Source: Gordionus sp. m RMFG-2023
Lineage: Eukaryota; Nematomorpha; Gordioida; Chordodea; Parachordodidae
Assembly (NCBI RefSeq): GCF_954871325.1
Contig: NC_088778.1
Location: 29,931,120-29,995,119 of the forward strand
Length of the DNA stretch: 64,000 bases
Direction: 5' to 3'
The translations under genes and the position numbers were made by a program. The notes below the pieces were generated by a model that did no database searches, was not told the DNA's origin, and saw only the letters and a program-made list of their open reading frames with translations. Every line of letters begins with the position of its first letter. Position 1 is the stretch's first letter. Positions 12,561 through 24,262 of the stretch are shown here, piece by piece.

Positions 12561-13603
12561 TTTCCTAATTAAAATTCATATATTCGTTATAATTTTTTAT
12601 TATTCAATTAATTTTACTAAGTATAAAATGCCTTTATTCTATAAAACAAAAAGCATTTAATACAAAGCAAAAAAACAACATCTACCCCACTCTCCCCGTG
12701 CTATAAAATATCGCTAGAAAATATTAATTTTTATAAAAAAACAGGGAAAAAGATAATAATAATAGAGGATTTTAGGAAAAGAGAGAATAATTTATTTGAA
12801 ATGTTTCTTGAATGGTAGGAGAGGATGGATGATTGAAAAGAGATCTTGAAAGAAAGAATATGAAGATAATTATAAATTATATGTTTAAAGAACAAATTTT
12901 AAGAAGAAACGGAAGCACTACCATTTTTAAAATAACCGGAAATAGTTTTTTTAGATTCAAAAGTCTGATTGAAATATAATTCAAATAAATTAAATAAATC
13001 GAAAATATATACTTCGATTGGACCTTTCCCTTTTGTACTTCGTCCAAGGCTTTGTACGGAAACAATAAAATACTTATAATATATATTTGCTGGTAGAATA
13101 TTTTTGAGTAATATTTGATAGGTGGATAATTAGTATATCATGTAAGCTTTATATATTCAATAATTGTGAATTTATAAATAAGATTATTACATATCAATTT
13201 GAATATTTTTTTTATGAGAGAAGGGAAAGCGGTGAGGGGGTGGGGAGTGGGATGCTTCCAAATATTTTACCAGCAAATATTATACTGAGCATTTTACAAT
13301 AAAATATTTCAAAAGCCTTGGGACGAGCAAGGGAAAACAACTTACAAACAAAAATAGAGAAAAGGCCAGTGAAAGAATATATTTTAGAAATTTATTTATT
13401 CTTTTTTAATTATATTAACAATAAAACTTTTGAATCTGAACTATTTCCTGTTCCTCTACTATTTTTCAAAAAAATATTTCTGTTTCCTTTTCTTTGTAAA
13501 AGGGGTTCTAAAACTTGTAATAATCTTTCAACGTTAATTATAAATTTATAGATTATATGTAGCGTATATGTTAATACTCACCTATAAAATATCGCTCGAA
13601 TAC

Positions 13604-13943
13604 CAATGACATATATGATACCTAGACTGACGATTCATTCATTAAAAGTGTGCATCAATGCAAATCAGCTGGGGACGCCATCTTGGTTACACTAATCGTT
13701 ATTAAAATTTTAAACGAGAGCCTAATTTATTCCGATATCCGATGCAAACTATATTAAAGAATTATCGGATCATCGAGATAATAATAAGGAAGCAAGTTAT
13801 CAATTTAATAGTAGTTTTTAACATGAGATGATTAACTACTATATGTGTTACCAAAATGGCGGGTCCAGCTGATTTGCTTTAACTGACGCTTAAAAATGCA
13901 TTTAATGAAGGAATCGTCAGTCTAGGTATTATATATGTCATTG
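13604..13943. mobile_element. MITE with about 90-bp terminal inverted repeats
   Basis: The ends read CAATGACATATATGATACC (left) and, as reverse complement, CAATGACATATATAATACC (right). Similarity continues inward through TAGACTGACGATTC and AAATCAGCTGG to a GCCATNTTGGT block. The element is 340 bp long with no coding capacity. The target duplication is unclear. Confidence 0.75.
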
Positions 13944-15349
13944 TCACATAACCAAACAATTATATATTAAGTATTTTTTTTCTTCTTCTATATATTAATT
14001 TATATTTTATCTACAATCATTATTTCAAAGCCTTGTTTGATGACCAGAAAAAGAAGCATAGGTGCCTGCCAGCGTGAAAAACCCCCAATGAAAGTATATA
14101 TTTGTTACATCCTAATTAGCCCTTTGAATCTCAACTTAAGTTTTTACTAAATTGTATAAATGCAATTTCTTTCTTTCTTAGTTACAAATTATATATAAAT
14201 ATTCTATTTTAGATCTTAATTTGGTTATATATTTTTTTAAATCCCTATGTAAATTACGTTAAAACATATTAGTTTTGGTGAAAATTTTTTTTTCTTAATT
14301 TGAATATTTTTTACACTTCTATAGAATACTTTGGCTATTTAACTTTGTATATATAAAATTATCTACTTGGATTTTAAAAAAAAGTTGTTGGCAACTCAAT
14401 AATGAACACTGTTAAATATATTCTACAATAAAAAGCATCCAAAAAATTTTTCCACACTTTCTAACCTTCTCCATAATAAGTTTTTATTTTAGCAAATAAC
14501 CGCCATTATGTAATTAATAAGTAAAAATCTTCTTGATATAACTCGTACGCAGTTCAGAGGTTGACTTACGTTCTAGAAGTATAATAAGAAATGGTTCTAA
14601 AAAAATTTCCCTTTATTATCAAAATGAAATTTTATTAAATTACAAATAATAATTAAAATCATATATTAATTTATGAATCTAATCCTAAATAAAATTTATT
14701 TGAAATTCAATATAAGTATAAACTCGACATCAATGTTAAGTATACCATGAAGATGGGCTTTTCTCTCCTTCTTACCCTAATAAATAATACATAGAACCCG
14801 GCAAATTTATGGTTCCAGAGGTAATTTTTTTAAAAATTAAATTAATTTAAAATCATAAATAGTTGATCACCGTCATCAAGAACATAAAATAAAATAAATT
14901 TTCATTATATGTAAGACGGAAAAAATTGTCAAAGATAAAATATGTTACGTCTATTTAGGATTCATTAAATATTTAAAGGTTATTAATAAAAAATTTAAAT
15001 ATAAAATACTTATTATCTTTATAAATATTATATCTTTATATATTCTTAATATTAAACAATTTACAATTTTCCGGGGCCAGGGAAGGAGACCTCCTTTTCT
15101 CGCCTTTCAACATACATATGATGACACCTTTACCCAATATAAATTGAAAGAATTTCAAAGATCAATTCATATAAATCATTCAATAATTTTAATTTATATT
15201 TATCTTTATTATTTAAAGGCTATCTTGATTTCTCAATTCCACCTAACCCGATCTTAACAAAGAAGGGTTATTCCTTGATGAAGGTGAAGAAAATTAAAGA
15301 AAGCAATTAAAGGTTAAACTCATGACGTTTTTGGTAATAAAACTTTTAA

Positions 15350-16212
15350 AATATTTTATCTAAACTTTCCAAAAATATTAGCCAATACTAATATTCAATA
15401 TCTGTGCATGTCTGATATAAAATTTAAATAATATTCAAAACAAGATTTAAGTTTCATCAATTCGTAAAATCAATTTTTTTATAAATTAATAATAAATTTA
15501 CCAATCAGGTATGGGATCTTAATCTTTTTCCAGACTAGATTTTTCACTAAATATATAAAAGGTATTTTTATTTTTATTTATATAATAAACTGTATATGCC
15601 TTATTGGGATATGATTGGGCATTTTGAATCTTTTCATCTTAAATCATCATCATTCACTAAAATTTTAAATATAGGGCTATGAATCCATGAAGATTTGGAA
15701 TATCTTGATTTGAAATTTTTTTTACTAAGGGGCTATTTTTGATTTTAAAAATGTGATACGACCGGAATTCTATTCCAGCATGCGTTATAATGATAACTTA
15801 TCTATAAATTTGTGATAATTATTTTGTAATTTACTTTTGATTATGATTAATTCTAAAGCTCACTGCAAGACTGTTTGAGATTCACTCCGGTCAACTAAGA
15901 TATTTAAAATTTTAGTGAATGATGATGATTTAAGATCAAAAGATTCAAAATGCCCATGAATCATATCCCAATAAGGCATATATATAGATTATTATATAAA
16001 TAAAAATAAAAATAAAAATACCTTCTATACATTTAGTTAAAAATCTAGTGTGGAAGAAGATTAAGATCCCATACCTGATTGGTAAATGTATTATTAATTT
16101 ATAAAAAATTTGATTTACGAATTGATAAAACTTAAATCTTGTTTCGAATATTATTTAAATTTTATATCAGACATGCACAGATATTGAATATTAGTATTAG
16201 CTGATATTTATC
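15350..16212. repeat. Long foldback: about 320-bp arms around a 225-bp centre
   Basis: The left arm (15350-15670) reappears as reverse complement at 15895-16212. Shared words include TCCCAATAAGGCATATA, CATACCTGATTGGTAAAT and GACATGCACAGATATTGAAT. The arms differ by small changes, so it is not an assembly artefact of a perfect palindrome. It is probably a non-autonomous foldback transposon. Confidence 0.7.
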
Positions 16213-16544
16213 TTTTTGCAGATATCCAGGGCTGTAGCCAGGGATTTCCAGTGGGGGAGGGGCAACTGTTTACCTAAAGAAGCCAATATTTTTTTTTTGA
16301 AATAAAACAAATAGTTAGGCATTCATATAAAATATTTTGCTATTTACATTAAAATTTTTAAACATAAATGAAATCAAAATAAAAAATCTTTGCTATTTTT
16401 TCCCCATAAGCCATTAAAACTAAATATTGTTTATATCGATCTTTCAACGATTCTCTAGTGCTCGATAGAACTCTCTTTAATGTAGATGAGTTGCATTTAT
16501 ACAATTCTTTAAATGCAAGATGATATTTATATAAATGTCGTAAT

Positions 16545-16915
16545 TTTTAAAATAATCATGATGACTATACGGGATCTTCACGGGATTTAAAGGGATCCCT
16601 TTAAAATTTCAATTTTTTAAAGGATAAAGAACTATACGGTATTATCACTGGGGCAGTGATTGACCTCCAGTTGAATAAATCCTTTGATTAGCTATCGAAT
16701 GATACCCTATACTAGACATATCTTATATCATAAGGCCAAAAAAAACAAAATTGAAAATTAAAAACTAAACGAAACTCGTGGAAAACGCTTTTAAAATAAG
16801 ATTCCTCTTTATCACGATTAAAACGTGATAATCCCGTATTATCATTCCTTAATTATCAAACCTAATTTTTTAAATCCCGTGAAGATCCCGGATAGTCATG
16901 ATCCCTTTAAAATAT
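16545..16915. mobile_element. MITE family B, copy 1
   Basis: The ends are inverted repeats: GACTATACGGGATCTTCACG on the left and, reversed, GACTATCCGGGATCTTCACG on the right. The interior contains TTGACCTCCAGTTGAATA and TTCCTCTTTATCACG. A second copy lies at 61555-61820, which shows this is a dispersed element. Confidence 0.75.
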
Positions 16916-17094
16916 ATATATATATAATATTAACCTCTGGTCTAATCTTAAGATTATTTACAGGATACGTTAAAACCTTCAAAAAAATTACACAAGGCAT
17001 TAGATAAATTTTAAAAAAATTAAAAAAAATTGATAACAATTATAATCATACCAATTTTGAACCACAAGATGCAACTTGTGATTGTAGCTAATAA

Positions 17095-17302
17095 TGCAAA
17101 AATCGCTCCAGCCAATTTTTAAAAGGCTAAATCGGTATTTTATCCAGAAAAATATTACGCAATCCTTAAGATTTTGCTCGTAAATAACACAAAGATTTCG
17201 CCATCTATAAGCGTAATTTCGTGGCTTAGACAATATTTTTCTGGCTCAAATATTGAGTTTTTTTTTAAAATCGGCTCAAATGGAGCAATTATGTAACACT
17301 AG
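17095..17302. mobile_element. MITE family C, diverged copy
   Basis: It shows the family's internal words (AAAAATATTACGCAATCC, AGATTTTGCTC, CAATATTTTTCTGGC), but its outer ends are diverged. See the better copies at 31327-31548 and 45520-45725. Confidence 0.5.
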
Positions 17303-18245
17303 TTGTAGCAATGTATACAAGGCACTTTTTTTATATTAATATTTTTTTGAAGCAGTGTTTATACTCTTTCATTTCGGCCATACATGACATTTGCAATGAT
17401 TTTAATATTTAAACTTATCATTTTTATAATTTTTATTTCATTATTGGAGGAGTCATTTGTTATATTGTTTTTTATAAATTCTTCTTCATAGAAGTATACA
17501 TATTAGGGATCTGTCTATCCTGGTCCAGGCCTATTTTTTGAAAATAATTTTGGTGTAGGCTGGTTGGGTTTGGGCCTAAAATTTTTTATAAAAATTTGAA
17601 CCAAGTCGTGTGAGGCTTAAATTTTTTTTAAATATGATATATTTCAATTTTGTGTAATAAATTGATAATATTTCAAAGTTCTTGCAAGAAACGAGGATAA
17701 TATTTATTCAAATTTTAAAAAAAATTAAATTTTTTTATTTTCAAAATAAATTCCGACCGGACCAGATAGACAAATAATTGTTATTTTTATTTCCGGTCAG
17801 GGCTTTCGAGTCAAATTTTAAAAAAATTTGATTCGGGGGTCCACTGTAGATCACTAAGTATAGATTACCAATATTTCCAATTTTGAAAACAAAAAATTAA
17901 TCATTAGCTCAGCGGCTTACCTTATGAGAATAATTTTAGGCTTAAAAGTATATTAATAATAATTTGTGTTGTGATATAATATGTTCAATTTATATTTAAA
18001 ATGTTATTATATAGATAAAAGTTAATGAAATTTACTTACAACTTGATAAAGTTATTGTGTTTTTTATTTTCATTAAATTTCATACATAAATATCGCTATT
18101 TATCGATATTGGGATATTTGTAATGGCAAAAAGGTGGTATCGGTGCATCAATGATTTATATTAAAGTGATAATACTCTTCATAAAAATATCATTTTTCTT
18201 TTCATATTTTATATTTAGTCAAAAGAAAAATATCTAAAGATAAAG

Positions 18246-18431
18246 TTATTTCAATTTACCGGCATCTTTGTCATCAACTAACTCTATCTGTATAACTTCC
18301 AAAAGTTCCCATGAATCCTCTATGCCTAATGCTGATGACTCAGAGTTATATCCCAGTCTCCCAGAATCCAGTGATACAAGCTGAATCAATATTCTTGAAG
18401 TAATTTTAAAATATACATCCAAAGAACACAA
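18246..18431 (-). CDS. Candidate exon, unknown protein
   Basis: On the minus strand a GC-richer frame reads SLDSGRLGYNSESSALGIED, then SWELLEVIQIELVDDKDAGK, ending LK and a stop. The composition is acidic and balanced, unlike the Lys/Ile/Asn-rich chance frames around it. Possible splice sites are an AG after a pyrimidine-containing stretch near 18393 (TTACTTCAAG) and a GTAAAT donor after DKDAG at about 18256. I recognise no family and found no partner exon. Confidence 0.35.
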   Translation of the reverse strand: MCSLDVYFKITSRILIQLVSLDSGRLGYNSESSALGIEDSWELLEVIQIELVDDKDAGKLK

Positions 18432-18959
18432 TAGCTTATAGATTTTATGAGTTTTAGAGAGGTCCTCTTTATTATGAAAATTATATTATTTTATCTGCTG
18501 AAAAAAAATATCAAGTTGAATGTTAATCAATAAGCTGCTGTGTGTGTTCTTTGGGTGTTGTAATAAAAAGCAATGTCTTCCCTTATATAAAAACAGTTAA
18601 TTAAGAATATACGATAGAGAACCATATGGTGAATTTGTGTTGTTAATTATTATGCATAAACATTTTGATTTATAGTATGTGTTATATTTATAAAATTATG
18701 ATGAATTTTATTATAAATATTCATATTGCAGATTCGATATTTCATTATCAATAATTATAATAACCATTCTATGTTCATCAATTCAAAATAATTTTACCAT
18801 ATTTTTTTTTTAAATTGTATCACTCATCACCAATAGCTAATTTGGAGATCTTTCCATAATTTATTACAAAATATCATTAATATTTGCTCCATGAAGTGAT
18901 TCATTATTCAATGAATGCAATTAAATCCCCAATTTTCATTTCTTCAAATCAAAGTCGTC

Positions 18960-19210
18960 TAACTCCTACACTTTGTCTGCAACACCTCCTTTGACTAATT
19001 TTGGAAATAAAATACCTATTCCCCATAAATTGCTCCAAGAATTTATTTAGTAATGTATTAGCAAAGACAATCAACGGCTACCAGTTAATCTTCCTTAATA
19101 TCGCCCTCATCATACATAGGTATTATCTCTAAGTCAATTCCTCATCAGTAGATACTTCAATATTCGTAACTTCTTGATCATGTCCTACCCTTTTTTATCG
19201 AAAGTAAAAT
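18960..19210 (-). other. Possible decayed coding DNA
   Basis: Read on the minus strand, short segments such as GQDMIKKLR and EVTNIEVSTDEEL, and in another frame MYDEGDIKED, are interrupted by stops. The mix looks like an old, broken coding sequence (transposon or gene), but no family can be named. Confidence 0.2.
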
Positions 19211-19602
19211 TGGCTCAAACTGGTAGGGACCAGACCAGCTCACAATGCCTAGACACCCTTCCTTTGAAAGCGATCTATTCCCTGCTATTTTAAATTTTCC
19301 ATTTATTTAAGATCATTTCATTTTTTGCTCTATTTTGAAAGGTATGTGAAAAAAAAATCCTGAAAATCTATGAATAAATAATATTATTAATATTATAAAC
19401 ACATACAAAAAAAATTAAGACTAGACGTTTTCCAATGATTAGAATTAGTTAAGAGATTAGCATCTGGCCTCTCTATTTTTCAGTTTAAAAGCTTATACAA
19501 TAGTAGTATATTATTTGACTAAACAATCGCACAACCTTAGCCTTAAGGGTAATAAAAAAAAACATTTTAAAATAATCGTTTTCGATTTTCACCTCTTAAC
19601 CA

Positions 19603-19728
19603 ACGGGTAAACTACTATCGGCCTATATTTACAACTCTACTACCAGAAGCTTAAGCACATGGTGGCGGATAAGATACACGCCAGGGCTAAAGGACCCAGG
19701 GCTGTACTCACTAGGCAACTCGGCTGAG
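19603..19728 (+). pseudogene. POLR3B: Fragment of POLR3B (RNA polymerase III second-largest subunit)
   Basis: The plus strand encodes [20 protein letters not shown] then PRAVLTRQ. This is nearly the human POLR3B segment [20 protein letters not shown] and RAVLTRQ, part of the catalytic region near the active site. The preceding bases read [10 protein letters not shown], matching TGEPLEAYIY, but sit in another frame because about seven bases are missing between the parts. A TAA lies just upstream. The end after RQ is also out of frame with the expected PTEG, although a GTAATA donor position is kept. The retained donor suggests a duplicated genomic exon rather than a processed copy. No other POLR3B exon was found nearby. 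A functional locus with sequence errors is the alternative. Confidence 0.7.
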
Positions 19729-20164
19729 GTAATATTATATGCAAAAATTTAATATAAACACAAAAGAATATAAAATGCCAATAAAGAAATAACTAATTAT
19801 CATTTTGAGATGAGACTAACTGTTGGTATTTTTTGCAGTAGAAGCCTTACAAATCAGAGTTTGAAAAAAAATTTTCATAATTTTTTAACATAACTTTGAA
19901 GATTTTTAGATCAAATTAGGAATAAAAATTTTAATTTTCAAGATTTTTTATTTTTCAAACTCTTATAAATACTTTTTAACAGATTCACAACGGTTTTTTA
20001 TAAAATTGTATGTAATTATTTTTATTGATAAGGCGTTTCATTAATAATAATAAAAATATAATGTTACTATGTTTTTTTCTTCTTAGTCATGTTTTATAAT
20101 AAAAATTAAGATATTCAGCCTTTTTCTGTAATTTATATAGGTTTTAATTAAAATATATATGCAT

Positions 20165-21840
20165 CATCATTTCATGGGGATTTTCCAAGTTTGCCCGCCA
20201 ATTTAGCTTCGTAAGCCTTTTTCATAGTCCACATTTTACCGTCGTAGGGTATAAAGCTTCTCCTACAGCTTAAACAATAGAATCATTACCTAAATCTGTG
20301 TACGGCGAATCACCCCCTAATGACAATCTTCCCCATTTTATCAAAATTAGCTTCAATACCAATATCTAAGCCACCCTTCTCTAAATTAGCATTATCATGG
20401 TTCTCTTTCAGGCATATTCTACAGATGAAAGCCGCGTAATCTATCATTAAGCTTCCTCTCACACCACCATATCTTTTAGGTTCCCATTTATCTGGGCTGC
20501 TATATTGAATCAGTCTTTCCTTTCTTCACATTTAAATCTTATACGTCCGTAATAGTTTTTTCTCGTGATTATTTTATCCATTAACTTATTGGGCCTGCTG
20601 CTTTACCTTCCTTCATCTTTATACCGCTTTTTTTTCTTCAAACCTACAGTCGGAACCTTCAATCTTATCATGTCCCATATATCTCCCCACTCATGTTTTC
20701 CTCATTTAGTAATTTTTCTCATACATTTTTTATCCACGTATCCCATATTTCTTTGTTATCGATTACAACATTCCTCTCTGCATTTATCACATTGAATCTT
20801 CTCTACTTCCATCTCTACTTTGTCGTTTGGTTCGCAATCTGAATCATATTCTTCTTTCCCTCCTCAGTCTCCACTGTCCATTACCGTTGGCGCTCATTTA
20901 GATCATCGCATCTTCGTATCCATTTTTTAAATAGCTGGAAGGTCTGAAACAGGGATTTTTCAAATATAAATTTTTTAATTATAAATAAATATTTTAAAAA
21001 AATGTTAGAGCCAATTTATTATATTTTGGCGGAAAAGGGGAGACACATGATTTAGGACCTGAAGTATTTCCCAACGAGGTATCATTGGCATTAGGTGATA
21101 TGTATGTATGATGAGGGTGGTATTTAAATAGGAATCATTGTTTCAGACCTTCCACCTATTTAAAAAAATGGATACGAAGATGCAATGATCTAAAGAGCGC
21201 TAACAGTAATGATGTGGAGACTGAGGTGGGAATGAAAAAAATGATTCAGATTGTACACCAAACGACAAAAAAGAGGGGAAGTAGAGAAGATTCATTGTGA
21301 TAAATACAGAGAGGAATGTTGTAATCACAGAGAAATTAGGGAGACTTGGAGGTGTATGAGAAGAATTACTAAATGAGAAAAATGAGTGGGATTAAGATGT
21401 GCGACGTGATAAGATTAGTCCAGACTGGTTTGGAAAAGACGGAAAAAAAGCGGTAGGGAAGAAAGGTAAAGCAGCAGGCCCAACAAGTTAATGGATATAA
21501 TTAAGAAGAAAACGATTACGGAAGTAAAAGATTTAAATGTGAAGAGAGGAAAGACTGATTCAATACACATCAGCCCCGGAATAAATGGAGTACATCTAAA
21601 AGGTATGGTGGTGAAAGAGGAAGCCTAATGATCCGATTACGCGGCTTTCATCTGTGGCGGCATGCCTGGAAGGGAACCATGATGATGACTAATTTAGAGA
21701 AGGGTGGCTTAGATATTGGTATTCGAGCTAATTTTGATAAAATGGGGAAGTTTGTCATTTGGGGTGATTCGCCGTACACAGATATGTAGAGTTGATTCTA
21801 TTGTGTTGCTTACGAGATACGTCGTCCATTATAAAATAAA
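20165..21840. repeat. Large inverted duplication (foldback) of an unclassified element
   Basis: Bases 20165-20950 and 21145-21840 are reverse-complement copies separated by about 195 bp. Shared words include GAAGGGTGGCTTAGATATTG, GATTCGCCGTACACAGAT and TGGATACGAAGATGC. Read outward-facing, each arm has broken coding-like segments: an acidic part with IQCDKCREECC (zinc-ribbon-like) and a part with SLMIDYAAFICRICLKEN then GGLDIGIEANFDKMGK. Both arms carry stops and frame changes. I do not recognise the protein. The arms differ by many substitutions and indels. Confidence 0.65.
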
Positions 21841-21895
21841 AATGTATATATAAAATGAAAGAGTTTGTGTAAGCTCTATGAGAAACTTTATACCC

Positions 21896-21905
21896 NNNNN
21901 NNNNN
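21896..21905. other. Assembly gap (10 N)
   Basis: Ten undetermined bases lie about 55 bases after the foldback's right arm, probably a break caused by the repeat. Confidence 0.98.
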
Positions 21906-22904
21906 TTGATATAAATTGATTAAAAAAACAAATATTCTTAAATACATCTAAAAAAGATAAATATTAATAAAAAATATGAAAAAATTACCAATTATTGCAT
22001 TTTAAATGAATTTTGCTTCAAAATGCTCAATCCAAAAAGAGTACTAATTAAAAAAAGTGGGTAGATATCTGATTTTGGTATAAATTGATCATAAATGCAT
22101 AAAATATTACTAAATACAACTAAAAAAGATAAATATTACCTTAATTTTTTTTTTAAATGCTTTATGCAGAGAAAAATTCAAAAAGTGTACAAATTAAAAA
22201 GTTCGAAAATATCTGTACCAACTTTTTTAATTTATAGATTTTGGTTGAATTTTCATGGCATAGAGTACTTTTGAAATATAATTAGAATTAATATATAATC
22301 TTGAGCATATTTGAAGCAAAATTATATAAAATTTATCTTCTAAAGTTAATAATTTTGAAAGTAATTTAAATTGAAAACTTAAGGCCCCCAAAACAAAATT
22401 CTTTACCATTTTTCTCAAAAACCAATCGATAAAAAATTATAAAAATTAGTAAATTTATAAAGAAATATAAGTTTAACACTATTACCAATTTTCAGGGATT
22501 TTTATTCGATACCTTTTAAAATATATCCGTATAAAGACCTAAATTTTACCATTTTTGAGATTTCGAAAAAGTTGTCTTTATACGGTAATATTTTTAAAAC
22601 TTGACTTGTAGAGAAAATTTGAAAAACGGATTCGAACTCAGAGTCAAATTCTGCACAAAATTGTTTTATTTTTTTTTCTCCCATTTTTCTTGTCACACAG
22701 TGTTATATATTATGGTGTTAGGTTATAATATAAACGGGTTAGTTAAATTCATTTTTAACAAATCGGTTAATATAAAGTTTATATAAACTGCTTGATATAT
22801 AAATAAATTAAAATATAATTTATGGTAAACCACAAAATGTGTAAAAATGTTGGCGAGTTTTATTTTTATTTTATTCTTTATAAATTTTCTTCGCGGCTAC
22901 CATC

Positions 22905-23010
22905 TTTCCAGTTGTTTGAAACATTTAGTTTGGTGTCTTAGCTTGTTTCCGTGATTCTTGGTTGGCCAGTCATTAACGCGCCGTTGTTGGTTATTCATAA
23001 TTGTCATTTT
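22905..23010 (-). CDS. Weak candidate first exon, unknown
   Basis: On the minus strand an ATG opens MTIMNNQQRRVNDWPTKNHG then NKLRHQTKCFKQLERW, with a GTAGCC donor-like site after the AGATG that precedes the stop. The GC content exceeds that of the flanks. No partner exon or family was found, so a chance frame is possible. Confidence 0.18.
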
Positions 23011-23156
23011 ATTAGTTTAAATAATCCCAGAAGTAATAATAATTAAAATGATAATAAATTTGAATTGTCCAATTATGAAATGATAAAAATTGAATAAATT
23101 GTTCATGATATTAATTCATAAATATTAAATAACGAAATGATAAATCATATGCTAAG

Positions 23157-23356
23157 AAAAGAGAAGAGAAGAGAAGAGAAGAGAAGAGAAGAGAAGAGAA
23201 GAGAAGAGAAGAGAAGAGAAGAGAAGAGAAGAGAAGAGAAGAGAAGAGAAGAGAAGAGAAGAGAAGAGAAGAGAAGAGAAGAGAAGAGAAGAGAAGAGAA
23301 GAGAAGAGAAGAGAAGAGAAGAGAAGAGAAGAGAAGAGAAGAGAAGAGAAGAGAAG
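23157..23356. repeat. (GAGAA)n microsatellite
   Basis: About 40 near-perfect copies of a five-base purine unit span 200 bp. The long REEKR and SLLFS open frames over it on both strands are repeat artefacts, not genes. Confidence 0.97.
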
Positions 23357-24149
23357 AATTCATATATATTAATCTGTTTTTTTCTTAACAATTTAAATTA
23401 TTTTTAGTAAAAATTTATTTTTGAATAACGCTAATTAATATGATTTTAACGGAATCTTATTATACTCATTATAATAATGTAATTTTTACAATTTTTTTTT
23501 TTTTACAAATTTTGGAAAGCAATATATATGGCAAACCAATGCAAGATTAATTATATATAAAATCGTAATATTTTTTTTTAAAACTATATTACTCATTCTG
23601 CATATTAATTATAATTTTGATTTTAATATAATAAATATTTTTTTGTCATTTTTTTTTCTAATGCTAAAAGGAAGCAGTAAAGCACATAGTATACAAGTTA
23701 ACTAAAACATTAATTTAAAATTTTTGCTGATTTGGTCAGATCCCAATCTAGGCTTCTGAATTATCTGAAATCGTCAAAATAAACCTAGTGTAGAAATAAT
23801 ATATTTCTAGTTTTCAACTTTTTTTTAGGGTTGTTTTGCCGAGTTAATTTTTTTTTCCGACTTTCCTCGTAAATGTGTTATTTTTTTTTATAAAACTTTA
23901 GGGGGCCAAGGTAAAAGTTTTCGGTTAAAAATTTTTGATCGACGCTTATAGAATCTTTGGGATTTTGGCGTGTAATTGACATGTTGGCTCCCTCGTTTTC
24001 ATAATAATTATAATCCGCCAGGAAAAAATGTTTCAAAATATGCACATTTATTGACCATTATAATATATTTATCCCGTTCGTACCATTTCAAGACATCAGG
24101 TTTGGTAGGATAGGAATCTTAGTTTTTCTTTTTTTAAGACTAATTGACC

Positions 24150-24262
24150 AAAGAAAACCATAAATAACTTTTAAGGCCTTTTATTAATCGTTTATAAGTA
24201 TTATTCAAAGATTCATGACCATGACCATGACCATCGTCATCGTAAGATGGCTGATTGATTCC
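24150..24262 (-). CDS. Weak candidate terminal exon, unknown
   Basis: The minus strand reads SINQPSYDDDGHGHGHESLN then NTYKRLIKGLKSYLWFSLVN and a stop, after an AG at about 24262. The GHGHGH part comes from a short CATGAC repeat. No family is recognised. It is listed only because composition and length are exon-like. Confidence 0.17.

Larger units (their letters stand above)
10900..14240. repeat. Patchwork of inverted local duplications
   Basis: Several blocks recur here in both orientations. Bases 11040-11250 match the reverse complement of about 11455-11680. Bases 11950-12220 match the reverse complement of about 12330-12630. Bases 12860-13105 match the reverse complement of 13255-13550, and a third partial copy lies at 14020-14240. 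The words GTGGATAATTAGTATA and AAATATTTTACCAGCAAATA mark block edges. Copies differ by substitutions and small indels, so the duplications are old. Some junctions look like splice sites, for example CTGGTAAGTATA at 11540 and TTTCAAAG before CCTTGG, so the repeated unit could be a multi-exon gene fragment. Confidence 0.6.

Noticed and set aside
23137-23391. Long open frames of REEKR and SLLFS repeats on both strands
   Set aside because: They are translations of a pure five-base microsatellite; open in all frames by construction.
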